Assembly: GCA_002470605.1 (NCBI GenBank)
Contig: DKND01000072.1
Span: forward strand, 5,785-37,789
Length of the DNA stretch: 32,005 nucleotides
Source of the DNA: Opitutia bacterium UBA7397
GTDB lineage: Bacteria > Verrucomicrobiota > Verrucomicrobiia > Opitutales > UBA953
Direction: 5' to 3'
Shown piece by piece: positions 24,584-32,005 of this stretch (position 1 is its first letter; each line of letters starts with the position of its first letter). The position numbers and the translations under genes were made by a program. Under the pieces are notes generated by a model. That model made no database searches, had not been told where the DNA came from, and saw only the letters and a program-made list of their open reading frames with translations.

Positions 24584-25503
24584 AATCTGATCTAGAAATC
24601 ATCATCCTTTGTGGAGCGATTTCGCCTGAACGTGAAGTCTCGCTTCGTTCGGGTCGGGCAGTTGCTTCGGTGATGGCCGGCGCTCGATTAGTCGAGCTGG
24701 CCGCCAACGAGCTTCCGGAATGGATTGATGGCACCCGCCACGTGGTTTTCCCGGTGATTCATGGAGACTATGGTGAAGATGGACAGATTCAGACTGCATT
24801 AGAGGCGCGTGGTATTTCGTTCGCCGGATGCGATGCGGCCGCCAGTCGCCTTTGCATCGATAAGGTCGCCACCAAGCAGCTGATGAGGAGGGTAGGGGTT
24901 CCGGTGATTCCAGAGTTCGTGTTCGCCGGTAAGGCCAAGCCATCGGCCGATAAGCTTATCGCAGAATTAGGAGAAAGAGTCGTCATTAAGCCCGCCGACA
25001 AGGGGAGTAGTGTGGGCCTCTACGTCACCCAGGGTCAGCCTGAGCTCGCCGCGGCGCTGGCTGACATTCCCGCGGAGGGGCAATGGATGGCCGAACGGCG
25101 GCTCGTCGGACGGGAGATGTCGATTGGTTTACTTGAAGGCAAGGCCATGGGGCTGGTCGAAATCGTGCCTTTGCAAGGTGTTTATGACTATAAGACCAAA
25201 TATACCAAGGGCTCGTCAGATTACCGTTATCCCGCCCCGGTGACCCCTGCGGAGGCGGCCGGTATCGCACTGGCGGCGGAAACCCTCTTCGCGGCCTGCG
25301 GATGTCGTGACTTTGCCCGGGCAGATGTCTTTCTTGAGCCGGATGGAAACTTCTATTTTCTCGAAATCAACACGATGCCAGGCATGACCGAAACCAGTCT
25401 GATGCCGAAGAGCGCTTCCTGTCTCGGCCTAGATTTCACCTCCCTTGCTCGGCGAATGATTGCTCCCGCTTTGGCGCGCGCACGTGCGCCTCAAACCCGA
25501 TAA
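24580..25503 (+). CDS. ddl: D-alanine:D-alanine ligase
   Basis: ATP-grasp enzyme that makes D-Ala-D-Ala for MurF. The 307-residue protein shows SPEREVSLRSG (about 14-24), FPVIHGDYGEDGQIQ (about 57-71), VIKPADKGSSVGL (about 136-148), KYTKGSSDYRYPA and the metal-binding FLEINTMPGMTETSLMPK (about 261-278). The first loop reads GAISPERE instead of the more common GGxSxERE. I chose the ATG that overlaps the murC-murB stop as ATGA; an in-frame ATG 15 bases upstream is less likely. Tyr-Lys-Thr-Lys-Tyr in the substrate loop suggests the D-Ala-specific rather than D-lactate type. Confidence 0.95.
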   Translation: MKSDLEIIILCGAISPEREVSLRSGRAVASVMAGARLVELAANELPEWIDGTRHVVFPVIHGDYGEDGQIQTALEARGISFAGCDAAASRLCIDKVATKQLMRRVGVPVIPEFVFAGKAKPSADKLIAELGERVVIKPADKGSSVGLYVTQGQPELAAALADIPAEGQWMAERRLVGREMSIGLLEGKAMGLVEIVPLQGVYDYKTKYTKGSSDYRYPAPVTPAEAAGIALAAETLFAACGCRDFARADVFLEPDGNFYFLEINTMPGMTETSLMPKSASCLGLDFTSLARRMIAPALARARAPQTR

Positions 25504-25506
25504 ACT

Positions 25507-26472
25507 ATGGGCTTCTTTGATCGATTTTTAGGTAAACGTCGTGACGCTTTCATGGGCCCCGCCGATCGGGATTGGCGCGCGCTTGTGCCGCAAGAAGTCA
25601 ATCGGGTGCCCGAAGATGATATCGGTCGTAAGCGCGCTGTCCGGAGTCGGCTGCCATTAGTCCTCAGTATTTTATTTTTTGCGGCCTTGGGCGTCGTGAT
25701 CTATCTTTCGGTCGATGAATCCGTGCCGGTCGTCGCCGGCCGGAGTTTCCGTTATAAGACCGATGGGTTTTTACCCGCAGCCTTCGTACAGAAAGTGATT
25801 TCAGCCGGGGTTGAAGGGGCCGCGAAGAACGTCCGGGCGATCAAGACGGATTTGGAAGCGGATAATCAGGTCCTGGCGGCCGATGTGCGCCGGCGCGCCG
25901 ATGGCACTTTGGAAATCGTGCTTCGCGAGCGGGTCGCGGTTGCCAAGATTGCCTCTGCGCCACCGAGCGGACCGATGGTGGTACGTCTGGTCAGTCCCGA
26001 TGGGCAGACCTTCGCGGGTACTGGCTATGCCGAGCAGACCATTCGGAGCTTACCGGAGATCCAGGATTTCCGTTCAACTGGCTCCGGCGATCAGATGGCG
26101 ATCGAAGGTATCGAAGTGGTCGGACCGTTTCTCCTGGCCGCCCGGACGAGTTACGAGCGTTTCTATCTGCAATGGGCTTCGGTTTCGCTGCGCGATTGTT
26201 TCGGCGCCCAAGAAGATGCTCCGGGGTCGAATCTTAACGTGACGGTACGGACGGCCTCGCAACCGACGGATCGTCCGCCGCTGGTCGGCATCATTTTTTC
26301 CACGGCTAACTGGCGCAAGGAATTGGCGCTCTTGCCGCGGATCAAGATCGAAGAATACCTGCGGATGCCGAGCGCGACGGCCCAGGCTTACGTCCTGAAA
26401 CTTTCCATTCAAAACCGTACCATCTCTCCGCCCGTCCCCGAACCCCGCCTCGTGCCCGCACCCCTCCGATGA
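25507..26472 (+). CDS. ftsQ: FtsQ-like divisome protein
   Basis: Probable FtsQ, a bitopic protein linking early and late divisome parts. It has 321 residues: a cytoplasmic N-terminus of about 48 residues, one membrane helix at about 49-69, then a periplasmic region. A POTRA-like segment and the FtsQ-type strand pattern VRRRADGTLEIVLRERVAVAKI (about 128-149) can be seen, but overall similarity is low. The position between ddl and ftsA is that of ftsQ in nearly all dcw clusters and carries most of the weight. Three bases separate it from ddl, and it overlaps ftsA by ATGA. Confidence 0.75.
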   Translation: MGFFDRFLGKRRDAFMGPADRDWRALVPQEVNRVPEDDIGRKRAVRSRLPLVLSILFFAALGVVIYLSVDESVPVVAGRSFRYKTDGFLPAAFVQKVISAGVEGAAKNVRAIKTDLEADNQVLAADVRRRADGTLEIVLRERVAVAKIASAPPSGPMVVRLVSPDGQTFAGTGYAEQTIRSLPEIQDFRSTGSGDQMAIEGIEVVGPFLLAARTSYERFYLQWASVSLRDCFGAQEDAPGSNLNVTVRTASQPTDRPPLVGIIFSTANWRKELALLPRIKIEEYLRMPSATAQAYVLKLSIQNRTISPPVPEPRLVPAPLR

Positions 26473-27701
26473 CCCCTAAGATTCTTCCTTCTCTCATCGC
26501 GGTCATTGATATCGGCACCCATAAGACCGTCAGCCTCGTCGGCCAGATGATCAATGGTAAGGCACGGATGCTGGGCTTTAGCGAACGTCGGACCGAAGGC
26601 GTGGTGAAAGGTACCGTGATCGATCTCGAACGGCTTCACCGTTGCGTGCATGAAGTCATCAACGACGTCGAACGTAGCTCGGGCCGTTCGATCGAACAGG
26701 TCTACCTTTCTCTTTCCGGACCGGCTGCCGAAGGGGAACGGATCAAGGGCATCCATGCGATTCCCGCGCACGACGGTAAGGTCACTGCGAAGGATGTCAC
26801 CGATGCCATCGCGTCCGCGAAGCGTCTGGAGCCGCCGGCCGGCCGAGCTACGTTGCTCTACATGCGCCAGCCGACGACCATTGACGGCCGCGCGGTGGCC
26901 AATCCGGTGGGTATGGCAGGCAAGCGTTTGGAAGTCCACTTCTGGCGAGTGACGATGGAAGAGGGTAATATGCGCATGCGCGTCGGGATGGTGAACGGCA
27001 TGAGCGTCAAGGTCCGCGATTTCATCCTGGCCTCGCATGCGGCCGCCTGCGCGACCGCGAGCGATTCCGATAAGCAAGGGGTGTTGGTCATCGACATGGG
27101 TGCCGGCACGACCGATTGGATTCTTTATTACAAGGAACACATCCTGTGTGCGGGTTCGATTCCGGTCGGCGGCGAACATATGACCAACGACCTGAGCGTG
27201 GCTTTACGGATCAGCCGCGAAACGGCCGAAGATCTGAAGATTCGTTTCGGTTCGGCGATGCATCGTGAGGCGGACGCGAATCAGACCATCTGGAAAGACG
27301 GCGACCGGGGTCTCGGCGATCAGCAGTTCAATCGCGGGACAATCACCCAGGTGCTTTCCTTGCGCTATCAGGAGACGATAGAATATGTTAAGAAAGATAT
27401 CATGCAGCATCTCGACCAGCTTTTCCCGGGGCGCGCGGTGAAGCTGGACCAATATTTCCTGCCGGCGGGCATCATCTTGACGGGGGGCTCGGCGAATTTG
27501 ACCGATGCGGCCGACGCCGTCCATGCCATCATGCAATTACCGACCCGGATCGGCGTCCCGACTTTCGAAAATGATTCGCTGCGTAAGCCGGAGTATGCGG
27601 GAGTCGTCGGTCTCATGACCGCCGCGATCACCGATTCGCCGCCACCGGTCCGTCGTCAGCGAGGCTTCCTGGCTTCGCTCAAAGATCTCTTCCGTTTCTA
27701 A
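26469..27701 (+). CDS. ftsA: cell division protein FtsA
   Basis: Actin-like ATPase that anchors FtsZ to the membrane and recruits the divisome. The 410-residue protein has the phosphate-1 loop AVIDIGTHKT (about 11-20), the 1C domain with GVVKGTVIDLE and VYLSLSGPAAEGERIKG (about 44-98), the second phosphate loop VLVIDMGAGTTDW (about 198-210), IPVGGEHMTNDLSVAL, and a GGSANL adenosine motif near 341. The C-terminal 16 residues (RRQRGFLASLKDLFRF) form a basic amphipathic helix, the expected membrane-targeting sequence. FtsA looks standard, in contrast to its neighbour FtsZ. Confidence 0.94.
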   Translation: MTPKILPSLIAVIDIGTHKTVSLVGQMINGKARMLGFSERRTEGVVKGTVIDLERLHRCVHEVINDVERSSGRSIEQVYLSLSGPAAEGERIKGIHAIPAHDGKVTAKDVTDAIASAKRLEPPAGRATLLYMRQPTTIDGRAVANPVGMAGKRLEVHFWRVTMEEGNMRMRVGMVNGMSVKVRDFILASHAAACATASDSDKQGVLVIDMGAGTTDWILYYKEHILCAGSIPVGGEHMTNDLSVALRISRETAEDLKIRFGSAMHREADANQTIWKDGDRGLGDQQFNRGTITQVLSLRYQETIEYVKKDIMQHLDQLFPGRAVKLDQYFLPAGIILTGGSANLTDAADAVHAIMQLPTRIGVPTFENDSLRKPEYAGVVGLMTAAITDSPPPVRRQRGFLASLKDLFRF

Positions 27702-27704
27702 ATC

Positions 27705-28835
27705 ATGGAACGTCCGCCCTCCATTCTCTTGGTTGGTTTAGGCGGTGCGGGTTGCTCGATCGTCGCTCGGCTGGCCGCTCAATTACCGCCTGAAATCGGA
27801 GTGGCCCTGATCGATACGGACACCCGTTCCTTTCAGCAGATTCCTGGCGCCATGGTCGTGCAAATCGGTCGGGCTCAAACCCGTGGCATGGGGACGGGGG
27901 GCGAAGCGGCCTTAGGTGCCGCTTCGGCCGAATCCGATGAGGCGGCCTTGCGTCGGGCTTTTACCGGCGTACCCATCGTGGCGATGGTCACGGGTCTTGG
28001 TGGTGGCACTGGAAGCGGGGCCGCGGCCGTCGTCGCTGGTTATGCCGCCGAGGTCGGAGCGACCGTGTTGACGTTCGCGACCATGCCTTTTTCGCATGAA
28101 GGCGAGCGGCGCCAACGCCAAGCCAACGAAGCCACGGGAGTATTGGGTTTGAAATGTCACGGGCTGGTGGTCGTCCATAACGATTTACTTTTACAGCAAG
28201 TCGCCGCCGACGCTCCGCTTTCGGAATCGTTTGCCGCAGCGGATACTTGGGTAGGCGGCGCCTTGCGTGCGCTTGCGGGTGCTTTTGCCCCGGGGGCATT
28301 GGTGGCGGCTGATCCAGCGGCCTTGCGTTCGATTCTGGCCAACCCTGGCTCACCGACCCTCTTTGCTTTTGGGGTGGGAACTGGGGAGGGCGCCGCGATG
28401 AAGGCTGCCCGTGCCGCCTGTGAATGTCCTTTGGCGCATGGTCCGAGTTCGGTCACGAAAGTCGCTTCGCTCTTCGTCCATGTGGCGGGAGGTCCGACTT
28501 TGACGACGACCGCAGCCTTTGAAGCAGTAGCAGCAGTCCGGACACGTTTTGGTGGCGAGACCTCCACCATCGTCTGCGCCCGCGTCAATCCAGAGCTCGG
28601 AGATCGTATCGAGGTTTCGGTATTGGGCGCTTCGCTTCCGGCGCCCAAGAGTCCGGCCAAAGCCAAGAAGGGGGCTAAGGCTGGTGATCCCTCTCAGCCG
28701 ATGTTTGAGTTTGCGACCGAAGAGGCGATGCGCCGTGGTCTGTTTGGCGGTACCCCGATGACTTTTATCGACGGCCAGGACATTGATGTGCCGACCTACA
28801 TTCGGAAGGCTGTACGTCTGCCTCCGAGTCCCTAA
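27705..28835 (+). CDS. ftsZ: divergent FtsZ, altered T7 catalytic loop
   Basis: Tubulin-family division protein of 376 residues. GTP-binding elements are present: GLGGAGC (11-17), TDT (38-40), the tubulin signature GGGTGSG (99-105), MPFSHEGERR and HNDLLL (158-163). The T7 synergy loop, which completes the GTPase site of the adjacent subunit, reads AADPAAL where E. coli has NVDFADV: Asp203 matches Asp209, but Ala206 replaces Asp212 and Ala201 replaces Asn207. The GENRA-type segment is GEGAAMKAA. A short Lys/Pro/Ala linker (about 311-330) leads to DVPTYIRK (361-368), a good match to the DIPxFLRK peptide that binds FtsA. It starts 3 bases after ftsA. A slow or inactive GTPase is inferred. Confidence 0.88.
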   Translation: MERPPSILLVGLGGAGCSIVARLAAQLPPEIGVALIDTDTRSFQQIPGAMVVQIGRAQTRGMGTGGEAALGAASAESDEAALRRAFTGVPIVAMVTGLGGGTGSGAAAVVAGYAAEVGATVLTFATMPFSHEGERRQRQANEATGVLGLKCHGLVVVHNDLLLQQVAADAPLSESFAAADTWVGGALRALAGAFAPGALVAADPAALRSILANPGSPTLFAFGVGTGEGAAMKAARAACECPLAHGPSSVTKVASLFVHVAGGPTLTTTAAFEAVAAVRTRFGGETSTIVCARVNPELGDRIEVSVLGASLPAPKSPAKAKKGAKAGDPSQPMFEFATEEAMRRGLFGGTPMTFIDGQDIDVPTYIRKAVRLPPSP

Positions 28836-28883
28836 TTTCGCTTCCCGGTTGCGCCCCTCGCGGCTCCTCATACGTTCAGCCGC

Positions 28884-30104
28884 ATGTCCGAGTTCGACAT
28901 CGCCACCATCCGGCAAGATTTCCCCATCCTGGCACGTTCGGTGCATGGACGGCCGCTGACTTATTTGGATAATGCGGCGACGGCACAGAAGCCAACTGCC
29001 GTGATCCAGGCTTTGTCGCGTTACTATTCTGAAAGTAACGCGAACGTCCATCGCGGGGTACATTTACTCAGCGAGCAAGCCACCACGGCTTATGAAACGG
29101 CCCGCCATACGGTCGCAAAATTCTTAGGCTTAAAAGATGCTCGCGGCTGCGTCTTCGTGCGCGGAGCGACCGAAGGTATCAATCTGGTCGCCGATTGCTG
29201 GGGCCGCACACAGCTCCAGATCGGCGATGAAATCCTGATCACTCATCTCGAGCACCATGCCAATATCGTTCCTTGGCAGGTTGTGTCCGAACGGACGGGT
29301 GCCAAGTTGGTCGTCGCCCCCGTCACGCCGAGGGGCGAGGTCGATCTCGAGGCTTTTAAGAAACTCCTTTCACCCCGGACGAAGTTGGTGGCCTTTGCCC
29401 ATGTGTCTAATGCTTTGGGTACGGTGAATCCGGCGATGGAGATGACACGTTTGGCGAAGGCAGTAGGGGCCAGAGTGCTGATTGACGGCTGCCAGGCCGC
29501 CGCGCATTTCAAGGTCGATATCCCCGCGCTCGGTTGCGACTTTTACGTCTTCTCCGGCCACAAGACCTTTGGTCCGACCGGTATCGGCGTGCTTTGGGGC
29601 CGTCCGGAGCTCTTGGACGCCATGCCGCCCTATCAATATGGAGGCGATATGATCCGTAAGGTGGATTTCGACGGCACGACTTATCGCGAGGCACCGGAGC
29701 GCTTTGAGGCTGGCACGCCTCACATCGCCGGGGTCTTGGGTCTAGCGGTGGCCTTAGATTATTTTATGCCGCGTCAAACGGGAGCGCATGCGCATGAGCA
29801 GAAACTTCTCGCCGCCGCGACCGAGCGTCTCAAGGCCATCAAAGGCCTGACAATCGTGGGCGAAGCGCCCGAGAAGGTCGCCGTCATTTCTTTCCTGCTC
29901 GAAGGTGGACACCCTCACGATGTCGGTACACTTTTGGATGCGGATGGGATTGCGATTCGAACCGGACATCATTGCTGCATGCCTCTGATGAAACACCTTG
30001 GCATCAGTGGTACCGCTCGTGCCTCGTTTGCCTTCTATAACACCCTCGAGGAAGTGGATCGCCTAGCGATTTCGCTCGAGAGGGTGCGCAAAATGATGGC
30101 TTAA
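28884..30104 (+). CDS. sufS: cysteine desulfurase SufS
   Basis: PLP-dependent enzyme that takes sulfur from cysteine for Fe-S cluster assembly. The 406-residue protein matches the usual SufS length. It shows YLDNAATAQKP (about 27-37), VRGATEGINLVA, EHHANIVPW, the PLP lysine in FSGHKTFGPTG (Lys227) and the catalytic cysteine Cys364 in RTGHHCCMPLM. An extra Cys365 stands where most homologues have Ala. The class II arrangement without a long catalytic loop indicates SufS rather than IscS. No suf partner genes are visible here. Its TAA shares the palindromic TTAA with the convergent DUF2851 stop. Confidence 0.94.
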   Translation: MSEFDIATIRQDFPILARSVHGRPLTYLDNAATAQKPTAVIQALSRYYSESNANVHRGVHLLSEQATTAYETARHTVAKFLGLKDARGCVFVRGATEGINLVADCWGRTQLQIGDEILITHLEHHANIVPWQVVSERTGAKLVVAPVTPRGEVDLEAFKKLLSPRTKLVAFAHVSNALGTVNPAMEMTRLAKAVGARVLIDGCQAAAHFKVDIPALGCDFYVFSGHKTFGPTGIGVLWGRPELLDAMPPYQYGGDMIRKVDFDGTTYREAPERFEAGTPHIAGVLGLAVALDYFMPRQTGAHAHEQKLLAAATERLKAIKGLTIVGEAPEKVAVISFLLEGGHPHDVGTLLDADGIAIRTGHHCCMPLMKHLGISGTARASFAFYNTLEEVDRLAISLERVRKMMA

Positions 30105-31237
30105 GTGGGCTTGGTGTGAGCCGCAGTTCCCGTTCGGCGAAGGACGTCAAGGATGCCCTGAATCTCCCAGTTGCGCGAGGGGCCAGTCAGACCAATCAGT
30201 CCACGGGCATCTTGGACATCTTCCGGATGGTTGCCTGGCGGCCAATCCAACCAACGTTGCTCGTAGTCCGGTGACTTTGTTTGGAGGAGAGGAAAGAGAG
30301 CGTTGATGCAAAGCGTGTCCGCGCGACCATCGGGTAAGACGCAGGAAAGGACATCATCGATGAGCCGCCGCCGCAGAGAGGGAAGGGGCGTGCTGTCGGT
30401 TGTCTCCGCCCAGGCGCGGAGACGTTTGCGCCATTCCGGCTGACGCCGGTTTAATTCCAAGTATTGCGCGAGCCGCCGATAAGGATGTCCTGCGGGACGC
30501 AACCCGCGCAGTCGCCAACGCCCACATTTCTCCATGTAAAGGGCGTCCAGGCCTAAGAGGAGCATCTGTTCGGTGGAATGTGATCGGGCGAGTTCGCACA
30601 TCGGCGCCCGGTTGCCTCCGAGACCGAGCGATTCGACGAACATTTCATGACAAGCGCCCTCCCAGCCGATTTCTTTGATGCGTTGCCGGGCGTAATACGT
30701 TTTCGCTTTGAAGCGTTGTGCGGCGCGTTGGCGAAGGCCGAAAGAAATATTCGTTTCCGCTGCTAGGACGCGACGGGCCACTTCGCCCGAGCGGCCACGA
30801 AGCTCCAAGAGAGCGTCCTCTTCGGCGAGGTCTTCGAGGTCGCGTGGTAAGTGAGGCAGCAGTACCAAGGTTTCAGGCCGATGGCCGCTGAGGGTCGTGA
30901 CGGTCTTACAACCGGGAAGTAAGACCGCATGCAGGATTACCCCGGAAAAATTCGGATCCACATCATGGCCGTGGGCCTGCCAATCTGACCAGCGTAGGTG
31001 AATCTCGATATCACCACGCACCTGTTTACCGTTCAGTGAGATGACTGCGCCCAGAAAGTCTGGGCCAGCGCCGCGATTCCAATCTCCGGGGTGGATGATT
31101 TCAATGGCAGTGCCCGTGGTCGATGACATCGGGCCGCGAACTTCTCCGGCCGCCCAGAGGCGTTGGATGGCGCGCTCGCCAATGGCAAAAGGCCCATACG
31201 GGCCTTCGATCTCTTCGACGCGTTCGCAGGTGCTCAT
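30101..31237 (-). CDS. DUF2851 family protein
   Basis: A 378-residue protein of the DUF2851 family, whose function is not known to me. The N-terminal part carries the family pattern: an E-x-x-I-Q-x-L-W-like segment, IEIIHPGDWNRGAGPDFLGAVI (about 47-68), GDIEIHLRWSDWQAHGHDVDPNF (about 76-98) and VILHAVLL. The conserved Asp, Glu, His and Trp residues there suggest a nuclease-like or metal-binding core, but this is only an impression. I chose the ATG at 31237 over the in-frame GTG at 31240. It converges on sufS and probably has its own promoter in the 109-base gap next to the tRNA gene. Confidence 0.85.
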   Translation of the reverse strand: MSTCERVEEIEGPYGPFAIGERAIQRLWAAGEVRGPMSSTTGTAIEIIHPGDWNRGAGPDFLGAVISLNGKQVRGDIEIHLRWSDWQAHGHDVDPNFSGVILHAVLLPGCKTVTTLSGHRPETLVLLPHLPRDLEDLAEEDALLELRGRSGEVARRVLAAETNISFGLRQRAAQRFKAKTYYARQRIKEIGWEGACHEMFVESLGLGGNRAPMCELARSHSTEQMLLLGLDALYMEKCGRWRLRGLRPAGHPYRRLAQYLELNRRQPEWRKRLRAWAETTDSTPLPSLRRRLIDDVLSCVLPDGRADTLCINALFPLLQTKSPDYEQRWLDWPPGNHPEDVQDARGLIGLTGPSRNWEIQGILDVLRRTGTAAHTKPT

Positions 31238-31346
31238 CACGCATTAGAGTAGGGAAGCTGGCGTGAAGTGAATTGGGGAGATAGCCCAGGGAAAGCCACC
31301 GAATGGGCTTGAGGAAAGACCTCATGAGGATTTGACTGACACGCAT

Positions 31347-31434
31347 GGAGAGGTGGCAGAGTGGTCGATTGCACCTGACTTGAAATCAGGCGTACCGCAA
31401 GGTACCGGGGGTTCGAATCCCTTCCTCTCCGCCA
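31347..31434 (+). tRNA. tRNA-Ser (anticodon UGA)
   Basis: An 88-base cloverleaf. The acceptor GGAGAGG (31347-31353) pairs with CCTCTCC (31424-31430), followed by G73 and an encoded CCA. The anticodon stem CCTGA/TCAGG encloses the loop CTTGAAA with anticodon TGA at 31381-31383. A long variable arm (GTACC-GCAA-GGTAC) marks it as a class II serine tRNA, and the T arm carries GTTCGAATC. Confidence 0.97.
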
Positions 31435-31470
31435 ATTTTCCTTCTAGTTGTTGAATAAATCAATAGGGTA

Positions 31471-31508
31471 AACGCAGAAGGCCGGCGTTTCCGCCGGCCT
31501 TCTGCGTT
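31471..31508. terminator. strong hairpin terminator, tRNA / Sel1 gene
   Basis: A perfect 17-bp stem (31471-31487 with 31492-31508) closes a TTTC loop. It lies 36 bases after the tRNA and 14 bases after the end of the convergent Sel1 gene. The AACG/CGTT ends give little T tract, so it may act as a bidirectional hairpin or a processing barrier. Confidence 0.85.
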
Positions 31509-31522
31509 TGGGAGCTTCCAGC

Positions 31523-32005
31523 TTACTTTCTGCTCTCGTCGTGCTTCTTCGGCGGTGTGTTGGCGGCGAGGCTCTTCTCGAGTTCGGCTAGGCGCTTTTG
31601 GGCGTCGGCAAGCATCAACTTGTCGACGAGTTGGTTGTCGATTGACTTGAGGAAAGACTCATGTCGGGCGAGTTTCGCCTCCTTCGGCTGATTCTTGGCA
31701 AAGAGGTGAGCCCAGGCGTAGGCCTCGATGTATTTCGTGGTCACGAAACGGAGTTCGCCGCCGTAGAATTCGGCTAAGGCGAACTGAGCCGAGCCACGGC
31801 CTTGGAGCGCGGCCTTTTCGAGCCATTGCACGGCTTGCCTTTGATCAATCGCGAGGCCGTCTCCGTGAAGGTAAGCTTGGCCGAGTCCCTCCTGGGAGGC
31901 GGCATCGCCGCCTTCCGCGGCCTTGCGATACCAGCGCAGGGCCTCCGCGTTGTTGCGGTTGGTGCCGACACCATGTTCGTAGGCCCAGCCCAGCTTGTGC
32001 ATCGC
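31523..32005 (-). CDS. Sel1-repeat protein, 5' part outside the window
   Basis: The C-terminal part (about 160 residues) of a Sel1-like repeat protein. Units such as MHKLGWAYEHGVGTNRNNAEALRWYRKAAEGGD, then SQEGLGQAYLHGDGLAIDQRQAVQWLEKAALQGRGSAQFALAEFYGG, fit the 36-residue Sel1 pattern; a third, more diverged unit follows, ending in a charged helix (ADAQKRLAELEKSLA) and a Lys-rich tail. The first ATG in view (32002) lies inside a repeat and the frame is open to the edge, so the real start is beyond the window. Such repeats usually mediate protein-protein contacts. The specific role is unknown. Confidence 0.88.
   Translation of the reverse strand, partial: AMHKLGWAYEHGVGTNRNNAEALRWYRKAAEGGDAASQEGLGQAYLHGDGLAIDQRQAVQWLEKAALQGRGSAQFALAEFYGGELRFVTTKYIEAYAWAHLFAKNQPKEAKLARHESFLKSIDNQLVDKLMLADAQKRLAELEKSLAANTPPKKHDESRK

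Noticed and set aside
26409..27179. A 256-residue minus-strand frame antisense to ftsA
   Set aside because: ftsA is unmistakable on the plus strand; the antisense frame is rich in His, Arg and Asp, as expected from reversed GC-rich coding sequence.
28860..28883. GCGGCT/AGCCGC inverted repeat directly before the sufS start codon
   Set aside because: A 6-bp stem with a 12-base loop and no T tract is not a terminator; a regulatory leader role is possible but unsupported.
31320..31329. Perfect palindrome CCTCATGAGG upstream of the tRNA gene
   Set aside because: A single 10-base palindrome is weak evidence for an operator, and no promoter could be placed next to it.
31308..31663. Near-identical strings CTTGAGGAAAGAC(C)TCATG at 31308 and 31646
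   Set aside because: Only about 18 bases, one before the tRNA gene and one inside the Sel1 gene, with no similarity around them; probably chance, and not an att site, since neither copy overlaps the tRNA.

Overview
The window looks like a chromosomal segment of a Verrucomicrobiota bacterium, most likely Opitutae-like. This is an inference from gene content (pyrophosphate-type phosphofructokinase, FecR-domain secreted proteins, a dcw cluster with highly divergent FtsZ, FtsQ and FtsL, DUF2851) and not from a database match. Coding density is very high. Shine-Dalgarno sequences are weak or absent before most genes. I see no mobile elements, integrases or CRISPR.

Layout. 67-1365: PPi-dependent phosphofructokinase with its own terminator. 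1475-3634: two tandem secreted FecR-domain paralogues. 3727-5281: tmk and holB, overlapping. 5332-6879: an ECF sigma factor, a small membrane protein in the anti-sigma position and a secreted coiled/charged protein. 9590-6883 (minus): aroC, a degenerate P-loop protein and a lipid A-type acyltransferase, with a small lipoprotein gene (10094-9666) and its terminator just upstream. 10095-10471: an AT-rich divergent regulatory region ending in a phased array of MraZ boxes.

10472-28835 is a complete 18.4 kb division and cell wall (dcw) cluster, all on the plus strand: mraZ, rsmH, ftsL-like, ftsI, murE, murF, mraY, murD, a LysM lipoprotein, ftsW, murG, a murC-murB fusion, ddl, ftsQ-like, ftsA and a divergent ftsZ. 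Nine of the junctions are ATGA stop/start overlaps, so the cluster is probably transcribed and translated as one coupled unit. It encodes all cytoplasmic steps from UDP-MurNAc to lipid II, the septal synthase pair FtsW/FtsI, and the FtsZ/FtsA/FtsQ/FtsL scaffold. MurE carries the DNPR motif, so the peptidoglycan should contain meso-diaminopimelate.

28884-30104 is sufS (Fe-S assembly desulfurase), converging on a DUF2851 gene. Then come tRNA-Ser(UGA), a strong 17-bp-stem terminator, and a Sel1-repeat gene that runs off the right edge.

The most interesting points are the FtsZ with a substituted catalytic T7 loop but an intact C-terminal FtsA-binding peptide, the five helically phased MraZ boxes around a candidate -10, the MurC-MurB fusion, and a G-quadruplex motif inside the dcw cluster.
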